Assembly: GCF_000023985.1 (NCBI RefSeq) | Contig: NC_013156.1 | Location: 794,363-858,362 of the forward strand | DNA: 64,000 bases | From: Methanocaldococcus fervens AG86 | GTDB lineage: Archaea > AGJL01 > Methanococci > Methanococcales > Methanocaldococcaceae | Direction: 5' to 3' | Shown here: one piece after another, positions 17,353 through 26,893 of the stretch | How the letters are laid out: the number at the start of each line of letters is the position of its first letter | Position numbering within the stretch: the first letter of the stretch is position 1 | Made by a program: the position numbers and the translations under genes | The notes under the pieces: model-generated | What the model saw: the letters and a program-made list of their open reading frames with translations, nothing else | The model's database searches: none | What the model was told of the DNA's origin: nothing

Positions 17353-17970
17353 ATGGAAGAAGAGTTTTACAAAATTTTTAAAGGAACTGGATTGATAAAA
17401 ACTTTAATAAGAAATATTTTTTTAAAAAATAGAAATAAGTTTTCAAAACCCTCAAAAACTAAGCCTATACAATTAACTGAATGTATTGGATGTGGTTTGT
17501 GTATAGATGTCTGCCCTACAAATGCAATAAAGATATTTGATTTTAGAGAAGAGATTTGTTCTGTTTGTGGGGCCTGTATTGAAGTCTGTCCAAATAATGC
17601 AATACTAAAAAATAGATTTAGTATAGATAAAGATAAATGCACAAAATGTGGGGCATGTGTTTTAGTTTGCTCAATTCCTATAATAAAGAGGGAGATACCG
17701 AAACCAAAAACACCAGTTATTTTAAAAGATAGATGTAACAGCTGTGGGCTGTGTGAATGCGAAGCAATTGATGTAAAAAATAAAGAAATTAATCCAGAAA
17801 AATGCAACCTCTGCTTAAATTGCATTGAGAAATGTCCATTACAGGCAATTCTAACACCCGATGAGTATATAAACTCCCTAATTGTCAAAGTTGATATAGA
17901 TAGCTGTATATTTTGCAGAGAATGTGAGGAAGTTTGTCCTATAAGGGGAAATTATGATAGAAAAGGCTAA
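17353..17970 (+). CDS. Polyferredoxin-like protein with six Cys clusters
   Basis: 205 residues. Full CX2CX2CX3C motifs are seen at CIGCGLCIDVCP, CSVCGACIEVCP, CTKCGACVLVCS, CNLCLNCIEKCP and CIFCRECEEVCP, plus an incomplete one, CNSCGLCECEA, so up to five or six 4Fe-4S clusters. The N-terminal 30 residues are basic. It is probably a soluble electron carrier or a subunit of an unrecognised redox complex; the partner is unknown. The stop overlaps the next gene (DUF434) by 17 bp, implying coupled translation. ATG at 17353 after GGGGGATTTA. Confidence 0.85.
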   Translation: MEEEFYKIFKGTGLIKTLIRNIFLKNRNKFSKPSKTKPIQLTECIGCGLCIDVCPTNAIKIFDFREEICSVCGACIEVCPNNAILKNRFSIDKDKCTKCGACVLVCSIPIIKREIPKPKTPVILKDRCNSCGLCECEAIDVKNKEINPEKCNLCLNCIEKCPLQAILTPDEYINSLIVKVDIDSCIFCRECEEVCPIRGNYDRKG

Positions 17971-18610
17971 GGAAGATTTTAAATACTTAATAAATAGGGG
18001 TTATAAAAAGGATGTTGCTTTAAATTTTGTAGCAAATCATTACAAGCTTAGCAGGGAAGAGAGGCTTAAAATTATTAGAACTACACACAGCGATGAAGAA
18101 ATAAAATTAACTAAGAAAAAAATAAAAAAATTAAAATATCTTAAGAAAAAAACAATATATATCGATGGTTTTAATGTTCTTATTGGTTTAGAGGCATTGA
18201 TTAAAGGGCACGAAGTTATTTTATGTGATGATGGAATCTATAGAGATTTTGAGAACGTTTATGGAAAATACAAAATAAATGAATATACTGAAAAAGCTTT
18301 ATCCCATTTATTAGAGATTTTAAAATATTATAACGTTAAAGCTGTTATATATTTAGATGCTCAAGTGTCTAAAAGCGGAATGTTAGCTAAAAAGATTAGA
18401 GAGATGATGAAATCCTTTAACATTGAAGGAGAAGTTTTTTGCGTTAAAAACTGTGATTACGAGCTTAAAAATAAGGAGGTTGTTGCAACATCAGACAGTG
18501 TAATAATCAAGAGTAAAAATGTAAAATATGTGGTTGATTTAATAGCTGAGGCAATCGAATATTTAAAGAAAAATAATAAAAATAATTATGGTTTAATAAG
18601 GAATATATAA
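17954..18610 (+). CDS. DUF434-domain protein, PIN/NYN-like (uncharacterised)
   Basis: 218 residues. Residues 1-50 form a helical DUF434 segment (YLINRGYKKDVALNFVANHYKL). After a lysine-rich linker comes a Rossmann-type domain beginning TIYIDGFNVLIGLEALIKG, with VIYLDAQVSKSG and ATSDSVII, reminiscent of NYN/PIN nucleases (acidic D-G-x-N then D then D). I infer a possible RNA-processing role; no activity is established to my knowledge. It overlaps the polyferredoxin gene and is followed 24 bp later by a phosphodiesterase. Confidence 0.7.
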   Translation: MIEKAKEDFKYLINRGYKKDVALNFVANHYKLSREERLKIIRTTHSDEEIKLTKKKIKKLKYLKKKTIYIDGFNVLIGLEALIKGHEVILCDDGIYRDFENVYGKYKINEYTEKALSHLLEILKYYNVKAVIYLDAQVSKSGMLAKKIREMMKSFNIEGEVFCVKNCDYELKNKEVVATSDSVIIKSKNVKYVVDLIAEAIEYLKKNNKNNYGLIRNI

Positions 18611-18634
18611 TGCATAAGATTTTGAGGGGAAATA

Positions 18635-19135
18635 ATGAAAATTGGAATAATGAGCGATTCCCATGACCATCTACCAAATATAAGGAAAGCTATAGAGATT
18701 TTTAATGAGGAAGAGGTTGAAACTGTTATACACTGTGGGGATTTTGTTAGTCTATTTGTTATAAAAGAGTTTGAGAACTTAAATGCCAACATCATAGCCA
18801 CTTATGGAAACAACGATGGGGAGAGATGCAAATTAAGGGAATGGTTAAAGGACATAAATGAAGAAAATATAATTGACGATTTTATATCTATTGAAATTGA
18901 TGGTTTGAACTTTTTTATAACTCATGGACATCATCAATCTGTCTTAGAAATGGCCATTAAATCTGGTTTATATGATGTTGTTATTTATGGTCACACTCAT
19001 GAGAGGGTTTTTGAAGAAGTTGGCGATGTTTTAATTATAAACCCTGGAGAGTGTTGTGGATATTTAACCAACATTCCTACTATTGGAATATTAGATACTG
19101 AAAAGAAAGAGTATAGAGAGATAGTGTTGGAGTAA
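18635..19135 (+). CDS. Calcineurin-like metallophosphodiesterase (MJ0936 type)
   Basis: 166 residues, the YfcE/MJ0936 family. Metal ligands are D8 and H10 in MSDSHDH, D36 in HCGDF, N59 in YGNNDG, the H in THGHH and H120/H122 in YGHTHE. The M. jannaschii enzyme of this type is a structurally solved Ni/Mn-dependent phosphodiesterase active on model substrates; the natural substrate is unknown. ATG at 18635 after GAGGGGAAATA. Confidence 0.93.
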   Translation: MKIGIMSDSHDHLPNIRKAIEIFNEEEVETVIHCGDFVSLFVIKEFENLNANIIATYGNNDGERCKLREWLKDINEENIIDDFISIEIDGLNFFITHGHHQSVLEMAIKSGLYDVVIYGHTHERVFEEVGDVLIINPGECCGYLTNIPTIGILDTEKKEYREIVLE

Positions 19136-19189
19136 AAAATTTAAATACTTTTTATTACTACAATCTCTAAAAAATAAAATGGTGAGGAT

Positions 19190-20527
19190 ATGAAAATCTT
19201 ATTGATTGGTGGAGGAGCAAGAGAAAGTGCAATAGCTCATGCTTTAAAAAAGAATGAAGATGTGGAGTTATATACGCTAATGAAAAACAAAAACCCAGGG
19301 ATTGCAAGATTATCTAAGGAAATAAAGTTAGCTAAAGAGACAGATTTAGACGCTGTTAAAGAATTTGCTGAAAAAATTAACCCTGACTTAGCTGTTATAG
19401 GTCCTGAAGCTCCTTTAGATGTTGGAGTTGTTGATTTGTTGGAGGATTTGGGAATTCCAGCAGTTGGGCCTAAAAAATTAGCTGCCCAAATAGAGACAAA
19501 CAAAGAATTTATGAGGAACTTATTCAAAAAATACGATATAAAAGGTTCTTTAATATACAAAGCATTTGAAGAATATGGAGAAGAGTTGGAGAGCTTTATT
19601 GATGAATTAACTGAAAAAGGCATTAAAGCTGTAGTAAAACCAGTTGGATTAACTGGAGGTAAAGGAGTTAAGGTAGTTGGAGAGCAGTTAAAAGATAATG
19701 AGGAGGCAAAGAAATATGCTAAAGAGATTTTTGAAACTGGATTAGGTGGAGGAAAGGTTTTAATTGAAGAAAAATTAGAGGGAGTTGAATTCACATTACA
19801 CGGATTTGTTGATATTGATAATATAAAATTCACTCCATTTGTTCAAGACCACCCGCATGCATTTGAAGGGGATGAAGGAAGTATAACTGGAGGTATGGGC
19901 TCATATTCATGCCCAGATCATAAACTTCCATTCATGACTGAAGAAGACGTAGAGATGGCGAAAGAAATTATGGAAGAGACAGTTAAAGCATTGAAAAAAG
20001 AGGTTGGAGGATATAAAGGAATTTTATACGGGCAATTTATGCTAACAAAAGATGGACCTAAAATTATAGAATACAATGCAAGATTTGGAGACCCCGAGGC
20101 TATGAATTTATTGGCTATATTAAAAAATGACTTCTTAGAGATCTGTGAGGCAATTGTAAATAAAAAGCTTAAAGATGTTGATGTTGAATTTGAAAACAAG
20201 GCTACAGTTTGTAAGTATGTAGTTCCAAAAGGATATCCTGACAACCCTGTTAAAGGAGAGCCAATAAGTGTTGATGAAGAGGCTATTAAAAAATTGGGGG
20301 CCATCTTACACTACGCCTCAGTCAATGAAGAGGATGGAAACTTATACATGACTGGTTCAAGAGCTGTTGCAGTAGTTGGAGTTGCGGATACAATTGAAGA
20401 AGCTGAAAAAATAGCTGAAGAGGCTACAAAATACATTAAAGGGGAGGTATATCATAGAAGTGATATTGGCAAAAAAGAATTAATTAGAAAGAGAATTGAG
20501 AAGATGAAACAGTTGAGAGGAGAATAA
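19190..20527 (+). CDS. purD: Phosphoribosylamine-glycine ligase (GAR synthetase)
   Basis: 445 residues: an N-terminal domain ([19 protein letters not shown]), an ATP-grasp domain ([60 protein letters not shown]) and a C-terminal domain. It carries out step 2 of purine synthesis, joining glycine to phosphoribosylamine. Length and motifs are complete. ATG after GGTGAGGAT. The UPF0014 gene converges 18 bp downstream. Confidence 0.97.
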   Translation: MKILLIGGGARESAIAHALKKNEDVELYTLMKNKNPGIARLSKEIKLAKETDLDAVKEFAEKINPDLAVIGPEAPLDVGVVDLLEDLGIPAVGPKKLAAQIETNKEFMRNLFKKYDIKGSLIYKAFEEYGEELESFIDELTEKGIKAVVKPVGLTGGKGVKVVGEQLKDNEEAKKYAKEIFETGLGGGKVLIEEKLEGVEFTLHGFVDIDNIKFTPFVQDHPHAFEGDEGSITGGMGSYSCPDHKLPFMTEEDVEMAKEIMEETVKALKKEVGGYKGILYGQFMLTKDGPKIIEYNARFGDPEAMNLLAILKNDFLEICEAIVNKKLKDVDVEFENKATVCKYVVPKGYPDNPVKGEPISVDEEAIKKLGAILHYASVNEEDGNLYMTGSRAVAVVGVADTIEEAEKIAEEATKYIKGEVYHRSDIGKKELIRKRIEKMKQLRGE

Positions 20528-20545
20528 TTAACTATTTATTACATT

Positions 20546-21271
20546 TTATACTTTAACAATCTCTTTATGCATTAGATAACATATCAAAACTCCAGAAATT
20601 ACAGCGGAGCTTAGAATCATCCACATAATGACAATTTGAATCTTTGCCGCATATAATGGATTTGCTCCGCTTAAAAGCATCCCAACCATAGCTCCTGGAA
20701 TAAAGATAACACCAACTGACTTTGTCCTATTCATTTGTGGAATTAGAGCAGATTTTACAGCATTTTTTATAAATGGCTTTAAAGCTTCTATCTCAGTAGC
20801 TCCTAAAGCCAAATACCCCCACAAAATATCTCTTTCAGATTTAACCGAATCTATTATTTTATCAAGCGTCAAATGGATAGTATTCATGGCATTCCCAATA
20901 ACCATACCCATCAATGGGATAACATAGGATGGCTCAAATTTTATAATTTTGGATATTATCAATATAACAAGTGAAACTGTTGCAGTAGTTAAGAATGTGA
21001 TGAATAAGCTAATAAAAAGCTTTTTCCTATTTTTTAAATTTATTTCTTTCATTATGAGAAAAGATGCCAAGGTGATCATTACAGAAATCATTAAAAATGC
21101 TCCAATCATCCCATAAGAAAATACGTAGAGCAAAACAAACCCTAAAACAATTAGCTGAATTAAAGCTAAGATTGATACATATATTATTTTTTTCTCTATG
21201 TCCAATTCTTCTCTATGCGCTATAATAACTGCAATAATTACAAAGATAAAGGCATAAACAAGTTCTATCAA
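20546..21271 (-). CDS. UPF0014/FetB-like membrane protein (predicted ABC-type permease)
   Basis: 241 residues with about seven transmembrane helices. Family motifs are [19 protein letters not shown] near residue 120 and the permease-like [28 protein letters not shown] near 155, followed by [23 protein letters not shown]. FetB relatives pair with an ATPase (FetA) for iron homeostasis in E. coli, but no ATPase gene adjoins it here, so function is uncertain. The start is probably TTG at 21269-21271 because GGTGAG lies three bases upstream and no ATG is available. Confidence 0.82.
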   Translation of the reverse strand: MIELVYAFIFVIIAVIIAHREELDIEKKIIYVSILALIQLIVLGFVLLYVFSYGMIGAFLMISVMITLASFLIMKEINLKNRKKLFISLFITFLTTATVSLVILIISKIIKFEPSYVIPLMGMVIGNAMNTIHLTLDKIIDSVKSERDILWGYLALGATEIEALKPFIKNAVKSALIPQMNRTKSVGVIFIPGAMVGMLLSGANPLYAAKIQIVIMWMILSSAVISGVLICYLMHKEIVKV

Positions 21272-21320
21272 TATCTCACCGTTAATTCCATATACTTATA
21301 TACTTATTCTTATTATTTAG

Positions 21321-21336
21321 CCATCCGGAGGGATGG
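21321..21336 (+). promoter_or_regulatory. Hairpin containing the ribosome-binding site of the YkgJ-type gene
   Basis: CCATCC-GGAG-GGATGG forms a perfect six-base-pair stem whose loop and 3' arm contain the GGAGGG site, two bases before the ATG at 21339. It could mask the site in the mRNA. Confidence 0.5.
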
Positions 21337-21338
21337 TT

Positions 21339-22160
21339 ATGGATTGGGAGATAACGTTTAAAGGCATAACTTATGAGTGCATAAATTGTTCTTACTGTTG
21401 CTCATGTGAGAGTTGGAGGATATATTTGAATTATTTTGATAGGTTAAAGCTTAAAGATTATGAATATGCAATAGAATCCTGTGAAGGAGAGTTTAAGCAT
21501 AGGTTAAAAATTAATGAAAGAGGTTGTATCTTATTAGATAAAAACCTATGCAAAGTTCATTTGGAAAAAGGTTATGAATTTAAACCATTGATGTGCATGA
21601 TTTTCCCTTTCAGTTGTATGGTGAAGTGGGACGGAACTCCTTTATTGATAATAAAACATTACTGTAAGGGAATTAAAAAAGGGGATGTAGACAAAAAAGT
21701 TGTTAATGAAGCTATTGAGCTAATAAAAGAGCTTTATTTTGATAGGTTTGAAAAGATTATAGAGAATGGCCTGGAATACAGCAGTAAGACAGAGATGTTT
21801 GAGGGCTGTAAAATTTACTGGGAAGAGAGGGAAGAGTTTGGAAAATATATTTTTAGTAGTAAATCATTTGATGAGATGTTTGAAAGATGCAAGGAAGTTT
21901 TTTGTGATAAAATAAATCTCATAAACATTGGAAAATTTGATGAAATAAAAAACAACCTATTAACTTATGGCAATAAAGAGAACGAAGAGGAAATTTTAAG
22001 GTATTTGTTGGAGCTGAACAGGAGGGAGCATTTCAGAAAACTTCCTTTCTATAAAGAGGTTAACAAACTCTTAGACATTGGGGGTTATTTGAGCAGATTC
22101 AGGAATGTATTTGAAGGTGAGGGCGAGATTGACAAAAGGTTATTTTTAAAACACTTATAA
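21339..22160 (+). CDS. YkgJ-family Cys-cluster protein (putative Zn/Fe-S binding)
   Basis: 273 residues from the ATG at 21339, placed correctly behind GGAGGG; an ATG at 21333 overlaps that site. The N-terminal half has the family cysteines: CINCSYCCSC near residue 15, NLCKVH near 70 and the LMCMIFPFSC region near 85. The C-terminal half is acidic and unrecognised. YkgJ-type proteins are thought to bind zinc or an Fe-S cluster; some are linked to protein modification, but the function here is unknown. A short hairpin covers the ribosome site. Confidence 0.75.
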   Translation: MDWEITFKGITYECINCSYCCSCESWRIYLNYFDRLKLKDYEYAIESCEGEFKHRLKINERGCILLDKNLCKVHLEKGYEFKPLMCMIFPFSCMVKWDGTPLLIIKHYCKGIKKGDVDKKVVNEAIELIKELYFDRFEKIIENGLEYSSKTEMFEGCKIYWEEREEFGKYIFSSKSFDEMFERCKEVFCDKINLINIGKFDEIKNNLLTYGNKENEEEILRYLLELNRREHFRKLPFYKEVNKLLDIGGYLSRFRNVFEGEGEIDKRLFLKHL

Positions 22161-22275
22161 AATTTAGATATGCAATTTTATCAATTTAAAATTAAAGCGT
22201 AACTTTAATATACTAAAGTAATACATAATTTTCTTTAAATAATATGATAGTATTCAAAAATTATGGTGGAATTGC

Positions 22276-23232
22276 ATGGAAATAAAAAATGAAAAAGAAA
22301 TGGAAATTTCCAATATATTGTTATCACTAACTTATTTAATTAAATCATACGAATGTAGGGATAAAGGGAATTTCTTGGAGTCAGCATATTACCTTGAAAA
22401 GGCTTTAGAGCTAAATCCCAATTTAAAACTTGCAAAATTTTTGAAAGCAATATTGTTAATGATTTTAGGAGATATCCAAAGATCTACAAAATATCTCGAA
22501 GAGATTGCAAAAGATTCCAAAGATCCTATAACATATACCCTTCTCGGCCAATGTTATGAATTATCAGGGAATTTTGACAAAGCATTGGAATGCTATGAAA
22601 AATCGCTGGGTATCGATGAGAAATTTGCCTTGGTAGTTTTCTTCAAAAGTTTATGCGTGGGTATTTCTGATGAATGTGACAAAACATTAACATATTGTGA
22701 TAAATTAATAGCAAATTCACCTGACTTTGTTCCTGCATATATAATCAAAGCAGACCTGTTGCGTAGGTTAGGTAGGTATGAAGAGGCATTACATTGTTTA
22801 AATAGAGCTTTAGATTTAAAATCAAATGATAAAAATGCCATGTATTTGAAAGCACTAATTTTGAAAAAAATGGGTAAGTATGATGAGTCTCTAAAATATT
22901 ACGAAAAACTTATTGACGAATTAAATATAACTTGTATTGAAGTAATTAGGGAGGGGATCTACTTATCATTCTTATTTAATAAACTTGATCAAGCTGAAAA
23001 ATATATTGAAATGGGATTAAAATCAATACCCGGAGATGCAAGTTTGTGGTATTTTAAAGGCAGATTATATGAAAAGCAAGGTAAAGCTGAAGAGGCTTTA
23101 AAATATTACAACAAAGCTCTTCAGATTATGCCTAATCATACAAAAGCTTTACTCGCAAAGGCAAGAGTACTGGAAAAATTAGGAAGAATAGAGGAATCTA
23201 TAGAATATTACAACATAGCGCTTGATAAATAA
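22276..23232 (+). CDS. Tetratricopeptide repeat protein
   Basis: 318 residues made of about eight TPR units. Clear examples are GNFLESAYYLEKALELNPN, GNFDKALECYEKSLGIDEK, GRYEEALHCLNRALDLKSN, GKAEEALKYYNKALQIMPN and GRIEESIEYYNIALDK. It is likely a scaffold for protein-protein contacts in the cytoplasm; no signal peptide or catalytic domain is seen. ATG at 22276 after GGTGGAATT. Downstream, three copies of the smc gene end and a hairpin separate it from convergent smc. Confidence 0.9.
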   Translation: MEIKNEKEMEISNILLSLTYLIKSYECRDKGNFLESAYYLEKALELNPNLKLAKFLKAILLMILGDIQRSTKYLEEIAKDSKDPITYTLLGQCYELSGNFDKALECYEKSLGIDEKFALVVFFKSLCVGISDECDKTLTYCDKLIANSPDFVPAYIIKADLLRRLGRYEEALHCLNRALDLKSNDKNAMYLKALILKKMGKYDESLKYYEKLIDELNITCIEVIREGIYLSFLFNKLDQAEKYIEMGLKSIPGDASLWYFKGRLYEKQGKAEEALKYYNKALQIMPNHTKALLAKARVLEKLGRIEESIEYYNIALDK

Positions 23233-23237
23233 CTATT

Positions 23238-23352
23238 TTACAACTTAATACCCACTTTACTAAAAGGTTGAGGACTTATGGTTTAATTCCCATGAACTTA
23301 CTTAACCCGTTTTCACATGAAACTTTTAAAAAGTTTCATCAAAAAATTAATT
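23238..23352. repeat. Degenerate tandem copies of the smc 3' end with a GAAACTTTT hairpin
   Basis: On the minus strand, 23276-23320 reads V-SCENGLSKFMGIKP-stop in frame, against V-YMENGLSKVVGIRL-stop at the true end of smc (from 23353). A further, more decayed copy lies at 23238-23268 and shares AGTAAAGT and the TTA-rich end, with a one-base frame shift. Between the in-frame copy and smc is a perfect 11-bp stem, ATGAAACTTTT-A-AAAAGTTTCAT (23317-23339), the same GAAACTTTT module as in the elements at 4919 and 11041. The gap contains nothing else. Confidence 0.78.
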
Positions 23353-26300
23353 TTATAATCTAATGCCAACAACTTTACTCAATCCGTTTTCCATATAAAC
23401 ACCATAAACAACATCTGCTTTACTAACCATCTGTTCTCTATGGCTTACAACTATAAATTGGCTATCTTTTGAGGCGTTTTTAATCATATCTGCAATTAAG
23501 GAAACATTTTTTACATCCAAAGCGGCATCAACTTCATCCAATACATAAAATGGTGAAGGGTTTAATCTTTGAATGGCAAACAAAAATGCTAAGGCAGTTA
23601 GTGATTTTTCTCCTCCACTCATAGCATCTAAGCTCAATAGCTTTTTACCTCTTGGAGATGCATCTATTAAAATCCCTCCTTCAAAAGGATTTTCTTCGTT
23701 TTCTAAGCTTAGCTTTCCATAACCTCCAATTTCCCTATAAACATCCTCAAAGTTTTTAGCTACTTTGTTAAACACTTCCATAAACACTTCTTTCTTTCTG
23801 TTTTCAAGCTCTTCCATCAATTGAAGGTATTTTTTCTCATCCCTTTCATACTCTTTTCTTTTTTCTATCAATTCATTGTATCTCTCAGCTACATAGTTGT
23901 AATCTTCAATAGCCCTCATATTAACTGGCTCTAATTTTTTTATTTCATTTTCAAGCTCTCCTATGTATAATTCAAGCTCTTCAATGCTTTTTTCTTCCAA
24001 GTCTTCACTTACATCTACTTTTTCACATAGATAGAGTTTTCTTTCCTCTTCTTCTAATTTACTCTCATACTTTGCCTTTTCAACCATAAGTTCATTTATT
24101 CTATTTTCAATATCTCTAACTTTTTTCAATACATCTCTTTTTTCATTTTCTAAGGTTTCTATCTCTTTCTCAATTTCTTCCTTTTTTGTAGTTAGTTCTT
24201 TTAAATTTTTAGCCAACTCTTCATATTTTTTCTTCTTTTCTTCCAAAATCTTCAAGTTTTTGTTAATACCTTCTTCATAAAATGAAATATTCTTTTCCAA
24301 TACTGCCTTTTTATTTATCAGCTCAGAAGCTTTTTTATTAAGCTCTTCAATTTTTGGAATTAATATTTCTTTAACTAAGGTTAATCCCTTATCAATCTCA
24401 TTTTTTAATTTTGCTTTTTCTTTCTCTAAAATTTTTAATTCATCCTCAATTTCATTCATTCTCTTTAAGTTCTCATCGCTTTCATATTCTTTTAACTCTT
24501 TCATTATCCTTTCTCTTTTTTCAATCAATTCATTTATTTTACTTTCAATTTCATTAATTTTATCTAAAATTTCCTCTTTATTGATCTTTAACTCTTCCAA
24601 CTCGTCCAAAATCTCTTTATTTTTTAATTCTAACTCTTTTATCTTTATATTATTTTTTTCAACTATTTCTCTTCTTCTCATCTCATTCTTTTTAATAATT
24701 TCCAAGGTATTTTCAATCTCCATCTTTTTGGCTGAGCTCTTTCTTATTATCTCATTTAATCTTTCAATTTCTTCTTTAATATTTCTCAACTCTCCTTCAA
24801 TAGCAATGATTTCATCAGCTATTCTATTCAGCTTACTTAAATCAACATCAACCTTTATCTTAGCCCTGCTTTTAAAAGTTCCTCCAACCATTACCCCACT
24901 TGGCTCTATAACATCCCCATCCAATGTTACAAACCTTACTTTCCTGTATTTTTTAGCCAATTCCTTTGCTATATCAATGTTTTCAACAACTACAGTGTTT
25001 CCAAACACGTATTCAAATATCTTCCTATATTTTTCATCAAACTCCACTAAATCTATTGCCCTCCCAATAACGCCATCTTCATATATATATTCTGCTTCTC
25101 TACCTTCAATCCTATCTAATGGCAGAAATGTAGCTCTACCGAGCTTTCTCTCTTTTAAATACTTTATAGCTCTAACTCCATCCTCCATTCTTTTAACAAC
25201 TATATGATTTAACCTATTTCCAGCCGCTACTTCAATTGCTTTTTTATATTCAATCTTTGTCTTTCCTAAATTTCCAACAATATCAATAACTCCTGGTAGA
25301 TTGGCGTTTAAAATCTCCCTAATGGTTTTATCTACTGAAATATCTTCCATCTCTTTTAACGCTTTAATCCTTGCATTCTCTTTAACATATTCAGCATGCA
25401 ACTCATCCAATTTAGATTGAAGTTCCTTCTTTTTTTCTTCAAGCTCTTTTATCTTCTTCTTTGAAAATTCAATATCAACGTTTAAATTTTCAAGCTCTAA
25501 ATATAACGGCTTGGTATCAACATCTTCGACAGATTCAAGCTCCTCCTTTAATTTTTTTATAATTTCATTGTTTTTTTCAATTTCAAAACTCTTCCTATCT
25601 ACTAAATTCTCTAAATCATTTAATTCTTTTTTTAATTTATAAAGCTCATTTTGACTTTTAGCTATTTCATCAGTCACTTCCATCTCAGCTTTTTTTAAGC
25701 TTTTTATTATATTTTCGCTTTCAGCAATAGCCTCTTTTAACCTTTCTTTCTCATAATTTAGGTTTTTAATTTTCTCCTCAATTTCTTTAATTTTATTTTC
25801 TTTTTCGATAATTTTATCTCTATTTTCAATAATCTTTTTTTGAGTTTCATCAATTTCATTCTTTTTATTTTTAATTTCATTTTCAATTTTATTCAATTCA
25901 TTTTTTGAATTTTCCAAAACTTTTTTATCGTTTTCAATTTCAATTTCAAGCTCTTTAATTGATTTGTGTAGCTCTAAAACCTCTTCATTACCTTTTTCAT
26001 TGAGTTCATTTATTATATTGTCTAATCTTACCTTTAAATTGTCTATTTCAGCATTTATATCCTTAACTTTCCCCAAAAACTCCTCTTTAAGGCTTTCTAA
26101 GTTTTTTATATTATCTTGAAGGTTTTCTAAAAAAGTATTTAAATAACTAACCTTCTTCAATATCAATGCATATTTTGCTGATTTTAGCTCCTCATTTAAT
26201 TTAATATACCTTTCTGCATCTTCTTTTTCTTTTTTAAGCTTTTTTAAATTATTCTCAACCTCATTAATCCTTATATCTATCATCTCAATTAATTCCCTTG

Positions 26301-26862
26301 CCTTTTTTAACTCTTCCTCTGCCTTTTTCTTCTTTTCATCAAATTCCGCAACTCCGCTAATCTCATCAATAATCTTTCTCCTCTCAATTGGAGAGATATT
26401 AATAATCTTCAATAAATCTCCTTGAGAGATTACATTATCCCCTAAAAGCCCCAATCTCCTAAATAAATCAATAATTTCATGCTTAGACATCTTTTTTCTT
26501 TTTTCTTTATCTCCTTCTTTCCATATTAAATAATAGTCTGTCTCTCCATTCTTTTTTATTCTTCTTAAAATCCCAACTTTATTGGCGTTAATGTTAAAGA
26601 CGTTGTTGTCGTTTGAAAAGTATAGGTAAACTTCTGCAAAATCAGCCCTTTTTCCGTTATGATAGGTTATTAAACCGCTGAATCTACTAGCCCTTAATTT
26701 TTTAGCGGATGTTTTTCCAAGAACGAATAATATGGCATCAACTATATTTGATTTTCCGCTTCCATTTGGTCCTACTATGGCTGTAAATCCTTTTGGAATG
26801 TCCAAAGATAATTTTTTAAATGATTTAAAATTTTTTAGTTCTATCCTTTCCAGTGCAACCAT
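23353..26862 (-). CDS. smc: Chromosome segregation SMC ATPase
   Basis: 1169 residues from the ATG at 26860-26862 (GGTGAATGTG upstream); a start four codons earlier is less likely. The N-terminal Walker A is GPNGSGKS (31-38). Long heptad coiled coils flank a hinge of about residues 500-660 with the glycine-rich GGTFKS. The C-terminal head holds the signature MSGGEKS and Walker B FYVLDEVDAALD. SMC dimers with kleisin organise and segregate chromosomes. It is the third gene of a tight run: nre, V4R protein, smc, with gaps of about 30 bp. The last 15 codons are duplicated downstream. Confidence 0.97.
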   Translation of the reverse strand: MVALERIELKNFKSFKKLSLDIPKGFTAIVGPNGSGKSNIVDAILFVLGKTSAKKLRASRFSGLITYHNGKRADFAEVYLYFSNDNNVFNINANKVGILRRIKKNGETDYYLIWKEGDKEKRKKMSKHEIIDLFRRLGLLGDNVISQGDLLKIINISPIERRKIIDEISGVAEFDEKKKKAEEELKKARELIEMIDIRINEVENNLKKLKKEKEDAERYIKLNEELKSAKYALILKKVSYLNTFLENLQDNIKNLESLKEEFLGKVKDINAEIDNLKVRLDNIINELNEKGNEEVLELHKSIKELEIEIENDKKVLENSKNELNKIENEIKNKKNEIDETQKKIIENRDKIIEKENKIKEIEEKIKNLNYEKERLKEAIAESENIIKSLKKAEMEVTDEIAKSQNELYKLKKELNDLENLVDRKSFEIEKNNEIIKKLKEELESVEDVDTKPLYLELENLNVDIEFSKKKIKELEEKKKELQSKLDELHAEYVKENARIKALKEMEDISVDKTIREILNANLPGVIDIVGNLGKTKIEYKKAIEVAAGNRLNHIVVKRMEDGVRAIKYLKERKLGRATFLPLDRIEGREAEYIYEDGVIGRAIDLVEFDEKYRKIFEYVFGNTVVVENIDIAKELAKKYRKVRFVTLDGDVIEPSGVMVGGTFKSRAKIKVDVDLSKLNRIADEIIAIEGELRNIKEEIERLNEIIRKSSAKKMEIENTLEIIKKNEMRRREIVEKNNIKIKELELKNKEILDELEELKINKEEILDKINEIESKINELIEKRERIMKELKEYESDENLKRMNEIEDELKILEKEKAKLKNEIDKGLTLVKEILIPKIEELNKKASELINKKAVLEKNISFYEEGINKNLKILEEKKKKYEELAKNLKELTTKKEEIEKEIETLENEKRDVLKKVRDIENRINELMVEKAKYESKLEEEERKLYLCEKVDVSEDLEEKSIEELELYIGELENEIKKLEPVNMRAIEDYNYVAERYNELIEKRKEYERDEKKYLQLMEELENRKKEVFMEVFNKVAKNFEDVYREIGGYGKLSLENEENPFEGGILIDASPRGKKLLSLDAMSGGEKSLTALAFLFAIQRLNPSPFYVLDEVDAALDVKNVSLIADMIKNASKDSQFIVVSHREQMVSKADVVYGVYMENGLSKVVGIRL

Positions 26863-26893
26863 CACATTCACCATTTATTTAGCAAGATGATGA

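Noticed and set aside
19237-19833. A 198-codon open frame antisense to purD
   Set aside because: Shadow of a well-conserved purD reading frame; no start signal and no recognisable domain.
24581-25207. A 208-codon open frame antisense to smc
   Set aside because: It mirrors the Lys/Glu-rich coiled coil; the sequence is Ser/Phe/Ile-rich low complexity and has no ribosome site.
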